DNA of 5,905 nucleotides from Sulfurimonadaceae bacterium (GTDB lineage Bacteria > Campylobacterota > Campylobacteria > Campylobacterales > Sulfurimonadaceae). This document shows, piece by piece, positions 1 to 5,850 of this stretch. The stretch spans positions 1 through 5,905 of the forward strand of contig JAUWRZ010000152.1 in the NCBI GenBank assembly GCA_030610325.1, given 5' to 3'. Every line of letters starts with the position of its first letter. Positions within the stretch are counted from its first letter, which is position 1. The notes beneath the pieces are model-generated. The model had not been told where the DNA came from, searched no databases, and saw only the letters and a list, made by a program, of their open reading frames with translations. Position numbers and translations under genes: made by a program.

Positions 1-184
1 AAAGATACTCCTTAAACGCGGTCATGTACTCAGTGCACCATGGAGTATGCAGTTTGACGCCTATAAGAACAAGATGGTGAAGATATGGCGCCCCTTTGGA
101 AATAACCACCCCCTACAGCAATTCAAACTGATGATGGCCAGGCGCCTGTTAAAAGACCTTCAGCTAAAGACACAGGAGTTCTAA
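1..184 (+). CDS. C-terminal 60 codons of an unrecognised protein (5' end outside window)
   Basis: An open frame enters from the left edge (first full codon at position 2) and ends at TAA 182-184. The 60 visible residues are basic and amphipathic, with an aromatic stretch (APWSMQFDAY, then VKIWRPFGNN) followed by a Lys/Arg-rich helix-like tail (FKLMMARRLLKDLQLK). No membrane segment or catalytic motif can be seen. I do not recognise the family and give no function. That it is coding is supported by good codon use, by the frame staying open up to a stop just before the convergent operon, and by the lack of a better frame. The gene ends 37 bp from the stop of the convergent GGDEF-EAL gene. Confidence 0.6.
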   Translation, partial: KILLKRGHVLSAPWSMQFDAYKNKMVKIWRPFGNNHPLQQFKLMMARRLLKDLQLKTQEF

Positions 185-191
185 GAACCCC
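175..191. terminator. Weak convergent hairpin between two gene ends
   Basis: The arms GGAGTTC (175-181) and GAACCCC (185-191) flank a 3-nt loop. Read as minus-strand RNA the stem has 7 pairs including one G-U; read as plus-strand RNA it has 6 pairs and one A-C mismatch. The loop is exactly the TAA stop of the plus-strand gene. On the plus strand a pyrimidine-rich run follows (192-208), and on the minus strand the sequence after it is only mildly T-rich. It lies where convergent genes need an end signal, but it lacks a proper U-tract, so its role as a terminator is tentative. Confidence 0.3.
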
Positions 192-221
192 TCCGCTCTT
201 TCTTACTCACCTCTATACCTT

Positions 222-2126
222 CTACTCTGTCGGGATCTCAAACTTCGGTCTACCCAGATAGTAACCCTGGATAGAGTGGACATCGAGATGCTGCACCTTC
301 TCGAATTCCGCTTTAGTCTCTACCTGTTCGGCTATCGTCGACACCCCGATCTCTTTTGAGAAGTTGACGATCGTCTTGACGATGATCTGCGCGTTCTCAT
401 TACTGTCGATATCTCTGATAAGAGAGCCATCGATCTTCAGTATGTCTATACCGAGATAGAGCAGGTATTTGAAATTAGCATAGCTGCTACCGAAGTCATC
501 CAGTGCTATCTTACATCCAAACGATCGCAACGTCATGATATGCATCTGTATCTGATCAAAGTCTATGATCTCTTCATGCTCGAGTATCTCAAAGGTAACA
601 CGACTGGCAAGCTCAGGGTGTGGTTTTAACAACAAAGTGATGATCTGCATTATCTCCTCGTTAAAGAGGTCTTGCAGATCGATATTGACACTTAACTCGA
701 CATCCTCATGTTCTCTCAACTTTATCAATACGTTCTCAAGGATAAAGTGTGTCAGTTTATTATAGACAGAGGTATGTGCGATCGCTGGTAAGAAGTCATC
801 CGGAAAGATAAGGATACCGTTCTCATCGATCATTCTTATAAGGACCTCATATTTCATGATACTACTGTCAAGGACATTAAAGATAGGCTGGAAGGCCAGT
901 CGTATACGCTGCTCTTCAAGTGCCGCATGGACATCACTTAGCCGTTTAGAGCGGTTACTCTGATCAGCGTTTCGCTCATCATGGATACGGATACAGTTAC
1001 GCCCGCTGCTCTTGGCTATATAGAGCTGTTCATCAGCGATCTTGATCGCCTCATCGATGTTCTTTGCCAGTTCCGGATAGGGGTTGATACCTATTGAGAC
1101 ACTCATCGGGATATGGTGATGATGGGAGATGATATGCGTCGCACTGACGACTTCCTTGATACGCATAGCAGTCTTTTGAAGTATCAGTGAAGCATCCCGC
1201 TTTAACAAGATCAAAAACTCCTCACCACCGTAACGGACAAAGACATCTTTGGAGCGAATATTAGTCTTTATCCTATCGACCGTCTGGATGATCACATCAT
1301 CACCCACATCATGCCCATAGGTATCGTTGACGTTTTTAAAGTAGTCCATATCGAGGATAAGCAGGTGATATTGTTTAATATTAGCTGTCTTAAAGAACTC
1401 TATGAGATATTGACGATTAAAGATCTGGGTCAAAGGGTCTATATAACTCTTCTTTTGACTCTGTAGGTAGAGTACGAACTGGATATAAGCAGAGATAAGC
1501 AAGATCACCATAAAGACAGAGGCGTAGAAGTAGATGTCTTTCAGAGGTGAGACGATCTCTTTGATCTTCTGGTACTCACTGTATGAGAAGTCAGCACCGA
1601 CATAAGCGACCACCTGTTCATCGATGATGACAGGTATGACAGCACTCACCCATAAAGACTGTAGGTCGATCTGCTTACGCACCTGCGTCCTTTTAGTGTT
1701 TCTGGCTTCACTCCAGGCATCGGTTGTCGGATCGAACTTCTGATCGAACTCAGCTGCCTCATCACTCTGTTTTGTCGTATCGAGAAGATAGCGATAACGC
1801 TCTTTCTCATCAAGGTAGAGCATATAGAGATAAGTAAGGTCTTTTGTCCTGATCAGAGACATCTCATCCTCATACTGACTGCGCAGCGTCTCGGAAGTAC
1901 GCAATCTATGGACAAAGTCCTCTCCCTCACGCTCTATCACGGAGTCAATAAGGTTTTTGACTAGATACTCTTTCTCACTGATGACCTGTTCATAAAGTAC
2001 TTCAAAGACCTGTTTCGTCGTTACCGTATATTTATAATAGAGGATGAACATGAACAGTGTCATCAGAGGTAAGAACAGAAATAGCAAGATCGAGTTCTTC
2101 TTTGCGAGTAGTGTTGAGACTATCAT
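222..2126 (-). CDS. Membrane-bound Cache-like sensor diguanylate cyclase/phosphodiesterase (GGDEF-EAL)
   Basis: This 634-residue protein is predicted to make and/or degrade cyclic di-GMP at the inner membrane. A membrane helix at about 12-32, a periplasmic region 33-198 and a second helix at about 199-222 enclose a Cache-like sensor that ends in the typical VGADFS (176-181). The GGDEF domain (about 225-385) has DPLT at 230-233, DMDYFK at 259-264, the active loop GGEEF at 300-304 and the inhibitory I-site RSKD at 291-294, five residues upstream, so cyclase activity is likely. The EAL domain (about 395-634) keeps QPI, EVL (427-429), N481, E513, DD 543-544, K564, E600 and Q620, the residues expected in active phosphodiesterases. 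The ATG forms a 4-bp ATGA overlap with the preceding gene's TGA, which fixes the start and suggests coupled translation; an AGAGG lies about 11 nt upstream. It is the last gene of the operon. The sensed ligand and net activity cannot be told from sequence. Confidence 0.95.
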   Translation of the reverse strand: MIVSTLLAKKNSILLFLFLPLMTLFMFILYYKYTVTTKQVFEVLYEQVISEKEYLVKNLIDSVIEREGEDFVHRLRTSETLRSQYEDEMSLIRTKDLTYLYMLYLDEKERYRYLLDTTKQSDEAAEFDQKFDPTTDAWSEARNTKRTQVRKQIDLQSLWVSAVIPVIIDEQVVAYVGADFSYSEYQKIKEIVSPLKDIYFYASVFMVILLISAYIQFVLYLQSQKKSYIDPLTQIFNRQYLIEFFKTANIKQYHLLILDMDYFKNVNDTYGHDVGDDVIIQTVDRIKTNIRSKDVFVRYGGEEFLILLKRDASLILQKTAMRIKEVVSATHIISHHHHIPMSVSIGINPYPELAKNIDEAIKIADEQLYIAKSSGRNCIRIHDERNADQSNRSKRLSDVHAALEEQRIRLAFQPIFNVLDSSIMKYEVLIRMIDENGILIFPDDFLPAIAHTSVYNKLTHFILENVLIKLREHEDVELSVNIDLQDLFNEEIMQIITLLLKPHPELASRVTFEILEHEEIIDFDQIQMHIMTLRSFGCKIALDDFGSSYANFKYLLYLGIDILKIDGSLIRDIDSNENAQIIVKTIVNFSKEIGVSTIAEQVETKAEFEKVQHLDVHSIQGYYLGRPKFEIPTE

Positions 2127-2533
2127 TCTTCTATATACCTCTCATACTCATCACTAAGGGTGATACCATGTCTGTCCAGGCGCTCTTTATAGAAGACTAT
2201 GTTGGGGCGTCCCTTGCTCCAGAAAAAAGCACCTACTATCTGTGGAGAAGACCTGAGTAGTCTGTAACTGTTGGCAAAGATAGTCTTCTCATGACACTCT
2301 ATTGGAAGTGACTGCATGGTCGTAGTAATGATCACATCAGCTTCTATACAGCTCTTTACGGGGTTTGCAAGGGGGTACCTGAGCAAAGCTTCGATCTCCC
2401 CATGGAGATAGACTTTTGGTTCATTCACACCAGAGAGTGCCTTGGAGATCCTTTCATAGATGCTCGATGCCAGTTTGGCATCGGATGCAAACAGTGTAGT
2501 CAATAGGAGTAAGAGAAGGATCGCTTTTTTCAA
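2123..2533 (-). CDS. Small exported, probably periplasmic protein between receptor and GGDEF-EAL genes
   Basis: I place the start at TTG 2533-2531. It overlaps the receptor gene's TGA as TTGA, is preceded by GGA nine bases upstream, and yields a textbook signal peptide (MKKAILLLLLLTTLFASDA). A longer frame beginning at another TTG (2557) would put MAGDGIPV before it, with no benefit. The product is 136 residues, with a mature part of about 117-120 after cleavage near A16 or A19. It has two cysteines, C62 and C80, that could form a disulfide in the periplasm, no lipobox and no further membrane segment. The C-terminal half (ADVIITT, then GAFFW, GRPNIVF and GITLSDEY) recalls the end of YfiR/DUF4154 proteins, periplasmic regulators of diguanylate cyclases, which often sit beside TonB-type receptors. 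The resemblance is by eye and weak, so I call it only YfiR-like in position. The neighbouring genes suggest it modulates the downstream GGDEF-EAL protein. Confidence 0.85.
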   Translation of the reverse strand: MKKAILLLLLLTTLFASDAKLASSIYERISKALSGVNEPKVYLHGEIEALLRYPLANPVKSCIEADVIITTTMQSLPIECHEKTIFANSYRLLRSSPQIVGAFFWSKGRPNIVFYKERLDRHGITLSDEYERYIEE

Positions 2534-4425
2534 AACAGGTATTCCATCCCCAGCCAAAATCTGCGCTCGATTATCGGGACTTCGATGTAGCCAGTCTCAC
2601 CACTTAAAGGGTCAAACTGGGAGGTGTATTGCCACTTTGGTCCACTGTCAAAGATATTTTCGCCTTTGACATTAAATGAGAGATCTCTTACAGGGAAGTA
2701 ACGTACCCCCAGACTGTAATCGATGCCCGACTGCGAGGAGGTACCGTTCTCTTTCCAGAAGAACTCGTTGAAAAAGTCAAACTTCTCATAACTGTTTAGC
2801 ATACGCATCACGACACTTTTGTAATCTGTATGTTCAGAATCATCTACTGGTGAGGTCGACCGGCTGTACGCAGCCTGAAACTCAAACTTATCGTTTTCTC
2901 TAAAATGGTGTGTGAACTCATACGCACCACTAAAGGTATCGACATCAATATCACTGCTTAGCATAGTATAAGTCGTTTCCGAAAGATAGGGCATGTTCTC
3001 TCTTTGCCCATACCCCAACACGATGCGGTTATTACTTCGATCGACCTTGTAATCAAACTCCTGAAATACCTGGGTATAGGTCTCAGATTTAAGGTCAATA
3101 TTGCCGTACTGTGGATTGACCGTCATATAAGGCTCTGGAGCAAACTGCTGTCTCGTAAGAAAGGTCTTGGAAGTCCACGCTTCACCTGTGATGATATAAC
3201 CTGCGCGAAGCTGGAGAAGGTCAGGCTCTTCTACCGGAACTTTTGAGTCCATCTCATAGACCTGCCTCATGACCGAAAGGGTCAACATCTGGTTCTCCCT
3301 AAGCGCGATCATATCCTGAAGAAAAAAGGAGTAGATATTTTGCTCGTCATAAGCCTGTTCGACCTCCATCGTCACACCGTTGAAGGTAGCATGGCCAAGA
3401 TCGAACCACTTTTTTCGAAACTGGACCCCGGCAGTGATCTCACTATGCTCCAGCTTCCAGGCTTTCTTAAGTGAGGCGGTCAGGCTCTCATCAAAGAGCT
3501 TCTGTTCATAAGTCGTGGCAAAGATCGGTTTTGGCGGTACGATGATAGGTGTGCCAAACTCTGCTTCTTGCTCCAGAGAGCCTTTAAAATAGGCAAGGTC
3601 AAAGACCAATGTCTTATCAAGGAACTCAGAGTGCAACGACATGTCAATAGCTCTGATCTCCTGTGAAGAGCTCTGCGGTGGAGTACCGATAAGTGATGTC
3701 AGAAACGCATCGCCATCTTGCTCATACCCATGCAGTTCAAAACGATGGTCCTCAGTAGCAAGACTTCCATAAAAACGGTTAGTCACGCTACTACGACCGA
3801 TATCGTTGCCATCTTCAGAGACGCTCTTTCGATCATTATCATAACGCCCGAGATAAGCGAAGTAGGAGAAGTCATCGAAAGCTTCACTATAGTAAGCGTT
3901 CTGCGTGTTTGCACCCTGATTTCCCACATTTAACTTGAGACGGCCTCCGGAGTCATGTCTGGCATCTTTGGTATAAAGACGGATGACCATCGTAGCCGGT
4001 TCCACCCCAAAATCTATCTGAGGAAACCCCTCATAGATCTCTACATGGTCGATAAAGTCCAGCTCGATATCCCCAAAATAGGCAAATCCACTTCCCAGGG
4101 TCGAGGATAACATCTCATGATCGTTCATATAGACGCGCATACTACTACTGAAAAAGGTGACAGGGTCCTGATTTAGACTGTCAGGTTGCCCCATCCTGTT
4201 CTCCGCATAGTAGAAGAAACGGACCGTCTTAAGAAGGTCTTTGAGTGTCTGTGCCTGCATGCGCTCTATATCATCACGTGTATATAAGATGAGGTTCCCG
4301 GCACTCTCATCTTTTGTCTTTTGTGAAAGGTCTGATGCCTTTTCATATTCGCTTAACAGGTCGCTGATAGGTGCTGCACTTAAAAGCGTGCTAATAAGAG
4401 ACAAGCTTAATAATGTACGGATCAT
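2530..4425 (-). CDS. TonB-dependent-receptor-like outer-membrane protein (plug plus beta-barrel)
   Basis: This 631-residue protein has a signal peptide (about 1-18, ending LLSAA) and a periplasmic N-terminal stretch (19-45). The plug domain (about 46-155) includes YTRDDIERM, MRVYMND, FIDHVEIYEGFP and the plug ending ATMVIRLYTKD. The rest, 160-631, alternates aromatic and polar residues as in a barrel and ends in the outer-membrane signature WLGMEYLF with a terminal Phe. This is the general plan of TonB-dependent receptors, which import siderophores, cobalamin, metals or glycans, or pass signals inward. I see no clear TonB box near the mature N-terminus, and the barrel is short for the family (about 470 residues). 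The ATG follows AGGAGG with a 5-nt gap, and a good promoter lies just upstream. It is the first gene of a three-gene operon; its TGA overlaps the TTG start of the next gene. No iron-uptake gene is nearby, so the substrate is unknown; a sensory role alongside the c-di-GMP enzyme is inferred. Confidence 0.88.
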   Translation of the reverse strand: MIRTLLSLSLISTLLSAAPISDLLSEYEKASDLSQKTKDESAGNLILYTRDDIERMQAQTLKDLLKTVRFFYYAENRMGQPDSLNQDPVTFFSSSMRVYMNDHEMLSSTLGSGFAYFGDIELDFIDHVEIYEGFPQIDFGVEPATMVIRLYTKDARHDSGGRLKLNVGNQGANTQNAYYSEAFDDFSYFAYLGRYDNDRKSVSEDGNDIGRSSVTNRFYGSLATEDHRFELHGYEQDGDAFLTSLIGTPPQSSSQEIRAIDMSLHSEFLDKTLVFDLAYFKGSLEQEAEFGTPIIVPPKPIFATTYEQKLFDESLTASLKKAWKLEHSEITAGVQFRKKWFDLGHATFNGVTMEVEQAYDEQNIYSFFLQDMIALRENQMLTLSVMRQVYEMDSKVPVEEPDLLQLRAGYIITGEAWTSKTFLTRQQFAPEPYMTVNPQYGNIDLKSETYTQVFQEFDYKVDRSNNRIVLGYGQRENMPYLSETTYTMLSSDIDVDTFSGAYEFTHHFRENDKFEFQAAYSRSTSPVDDSEHTDYKSVVMRMLNSYEKFDFFNEFFWKENGTSSQSGIDYSLGVRYFPVRDLSFNVKGENIFDSGPKWQYTSQFDPLSGETGYIEVPIIERRFWLGMEYLF

Positions 4426-4430
4426 TGTCT

Positions 4431-4436
4431 CCTCCT
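4431..4436 (-). promoter_or_regulatory. Strong Shine-Dalgarno of the receptor gene
   Basis: The minus strand reads AGGAGG followed by AGACA and the ATG at 4425. A full consensus site at good spacing fixes the start of the receptor gene and suggests efficient initiation at the head of the operon. The downstream genes have weaker sites and probably depend on overlap coupling. Confidence 0.85.
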
Positions 4437-4447
4437 CTAAAACATCT

Positions 4448-4456
4448 ATTATATCA
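4448..4456 (-). promoter_or_regulatory. Extended -10 promoter of the receptor/c-di-GMP operon
   Basis: The minus strand reads TGATATAAT: a perfect TATAAT (4453-4448) preceded by the TGn of an extended -10. The segment at the -35 position (around 4471-4476, AATTTA) does not resemble TTGACA, but the region upstream to about 4500 is very A/T-rich with A-tracts, as in Campylobacterota housekeeping promoters. Transcription would begin near 4441, giving a leader of about 15 nt that holds little more than the ribosome site. Confidence 0.75.
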
Positions 4457-4533
4457 TCTAAATGCTATTTTAAATTATTTTTTGTTATTTTCTTCTTAAA
4501 TCATCATAAAGAGAAGATTCGGAACGATGCAAC

Positions 4534-4565
4534 ATCTATACTTGGCATATCGACAAAGTATAGAT
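4534..4565. repeat. Perfect 10-bp inverted repeat, 12-bp spacer, possible operator
   Basis: ATCTATACTT (4534-4543) and AAGTATAGAT (4556-4565) are exact reverse complements separated by 12 bp. The arm centres are 22 bp apart, about two helical turns, which suits a dimeric DNA-binding protein. It lies about 80 bp upstream of the receptor operon's -10 and 59 bp upstream of the ychF -10, so it could serve either promoter. There is no T-tract, so it is not an intrinsic terminator. The function is inferred only from symmetry and position. Confidence 0.6.
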
Positions 4566-4568
4566 CGC

Positions 4569-4617
4569 GATACCTTGACTTTGAAAGCGTGAGGCCTACA
4601 GGGCTTTCAGAGGTATC
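4569..4617. repeat. Longer interrupted inverted repeat next to the ychF promoter
   Basis: CTTTGAAAGC (4579-4588) pairs with GCTTTCAGAG (4603-4612) with one G-T pair, and GATAC (4569-4573) pairs with GTATC (4613-4617) across a 5-nt bulge (4574-4578). This gives about 15 pairs around a 14-nt loop that contains the palindrome AGGCCT. It starts 3 bp after the preceding inverted repeat and ends 6 bp before the ychF -10 box. It may be a protein-binding region, a transcribed RNA hairpin, or a decayed small repeat element; the sequence does not decide. Confidence 0.5.
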
Positions 4618-4623
4618 CTTGAG

Positions 4624-4629
4624 TATAAT
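4624..4629 (+). promoter_or_regulatory. Probable ychF -10 box
   Basis: A perfect TATAAT lies 61 bp upstream of the ychF start codon. The -35 region (about 4601-4606, GGGCTT) is poor and overlaps the arm of the adjacent inverted repeat, so a protein bound there could affect this promoter. Transcription would start near 4636 and give a leader of about 55 nt containing only a weak AGTAC/GTACT pair (4646-4650 and 4664-4668). Confidence 0.6.
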
Positions 4630-4690
4630 CGCGCTTATCTTTTACAGTACACCACACAGATGGGTACTATCAATCTATATCGGAGAAATC

Positions 4691-5791
4691 ATGGGACTAG
4701 CCATCGGACTTGTCGGCCTTCCAAACGTCGGGAAATCAACTACTTTCAACGCCCTCACCAAAGCACAGAACGCTGAAGCGGCAAACTACCCTTTCTGTAC
4801 TATCGAACCCAACAAAGCAATCGTCCCGGTCCCGGACAAACGCCTGGATGAACTGGCCAAGATAGTAAGCCCCGAACGCATCCAGCACTCGACACTCGAC
4901 TTCGTCGATATTGCCGGACTGGTCAAAGGTGCAAGTAAAGGAGAAGGCCTGGGCAATAAGTTCCTCTCCAATATCCGTGAGACAGAAGTGCTCTTGCAGA
5001 TCGTCCGCTGTTTCGAAGATGAGAACATCGTCCATACAGAAGGTTCCATCGACCCGCTTCGTGATGTAGAGATCATTGAGACAGAGCTGATCTTGGCTGA
5101 TGTCGAAGCACTCACCAACCGCATAGAACGTCTGAAAAAACAGGCAAAAGCCGATAAGAAAGCAAAAGCACTGATGGAGTTTGCCGAGGTAGTCGCAGAG
5201 TATCTTGCCGAGGGTAATCTTGCCCGTAATTTCCCCGATAGAGAAAGTGACCTTTTCAAAGAGCTAGATCGCGACCTTCGTCTACTCACCTCTAAAGAGA
5301 TCATGTATGGTGCCAATGTGGATGAAGATGGTCTGCTTGAGGATAATGAACATGTAAAGGCACTCGTCAAACATGCTCACGATAATGACTGTGAAGTCAT
5401 CAAGCTTTGTGCCAAGGTCGAAGAGGAGCTTATCGGACTCGATGAGGATGAAGGCGAAGAGTTTCTTCATGAGCTTGGGGTCGAAGAGTCCGGTCTTGCA
5501 CAGATCATCCACAAAGGGTTTCATAAACTTGGTCTGATGAGCTACTTCACTGCCGGCGTCAAAGAGGTCCGTGCCTGGACTATCCGACAAGAGACGACTG
5601 CCCCTAAAGCCGCAGCGGTCATCCATAATGATTTTGAGAAAGGGTTTATCCGTGCCGAAGTGATCAGTTATGATGACTTTATTGCCAATAACGGTGAGCA
5701 GGGAGCCAAAGAGGTTGGAAAGATGCGTCTCGAAGGCAAAGAGTACATCGTCCAAGATGGCGATGTCATGCACTTTCGCTTTAACGTCTGA
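4691..5791 (+). CDS. ychF: Redox-regulated ATPase/GTPase YchF (Obg-related P-loop protein)
   Basis: This 366-residue protein (family about 363) is the universally conserved cytoplasmic YchF/OLA1, which binds ribosomes and hydrolyses ATP better than GTP. The P-loop GLPNVGKS is at 9-16 and the G3 motif DIAGL at 73-77, followed by the GASKGEGLG loop. The base-specificity motif is NVDE at 209-212, the NxxE form that favours adenine over the NKxD of true GTPases. A coiled-coil insert spans about 130-165, and the TGS domain fills roughly 283-366, ending MHFRFNV. The redox cysteine known in E. coli (NFPFC) is matched by NYPFC, C36. ATG 4691 is preceded by GGAG (4682-4685) with a 5-nt gap and begins the expected MGLAIGLVGLPN. 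An upstream in-frame extension runs antisense to the receptor gene and is not real. The gene is divergent from the receptor operon. All family motifs are intact. Confidence 0.98.
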   Translation: MGLAIGLVGLPNVGKSTTFNALTKAQNAEAANYPFCTIEPNKAIVPVPDKRLDELAKIVSPERIQHSTLDFVDIAGLVKGASKGEGLGNKFLSNIRETEVLLQIVRCFEDENIVHTEGSIDPLRDVEIIETELILADVEALTNRIERLKKQAKADKKAKALMEFAEVVAEYLAEGNLARNFPDRESDLFKELDRDLRLLTSKEIMYGANVDEDGLLEDNEHVKALVKHAHDNDCEVIKLCAKVEEELIGLDEDEGEEFLHELGVEESGLAQIIHKGFHKLGLMSYFTAGVKEVRAWTIRQETTAPKAAAVIHNDFEKGFIRAEVISYDDFIANNGEQGAKEVGKMRLEGKEYIVQDGDVMHFRFNV

Positions 5792-5824
5792 CCTTTTGCC
5801 CGCGTATCTCTTCGCGATATATGC

Positions 5825-5850
5825 AGCATCTCCGCTTAGTGAGAGATGCT
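5825..5850. repeat. 8-bp hairpin downstream of ychF, no U-tract
   Basis: AGCATCTC (5825-5832) and GAGATGCT (5843-5850) are perfect reverse complements around a 10-nt loop, 33 bp after the ychF stop. Neither strand has a T-run immediately after it, so it is not a canonical intrinsic terminator. It could still slow polymerase or protect a 3' end, and its symmetry would serve convergent genes. Confidence 0.45.

Noticed and set aside
2057..2669. Plus-strand frames opposite the small protein and gene junctions (2057-2260, 2460-2669)
   Set aside because: They lie antisense to genes supported by motifs and overlaps, have no ribosome site, and show no recognisable composition.
2530..4425. Assigning the receptor to a siderophore or cobalamin transporter
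   Set aside because: No ABC transporter, TonB/ExbBD or synthesis gene and no riboswitch-like leader is in the window; the leader is only about 15 nt.
4564..4571. Palindrome ATCGCGAT
   Set aside because: Eight-base palindromes arise often by chance; it only bridges the end of one inverted repeat and the start of the next.
4575..4580. TTGACT as a -35 box for ychF
   Set aside because: It is 43 bp from TATAAT 4624, far beyond usable spacing, and no -10 lies 16-18 bp after it.
4241..4690. In-frame 150-codon N-terminal extension of YchF
   Set aside because: It runs antisense through the receptor gene and the promoter region, has no family resemblance, and the family start with its own GGAG site is at 4691.
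4786..5370. 194-codon minus-strand frame inside ychF
   Set aside because: Very Ser/Arg-rich translation typical of an antisense shadow of a highly expressed gene; no start signal.
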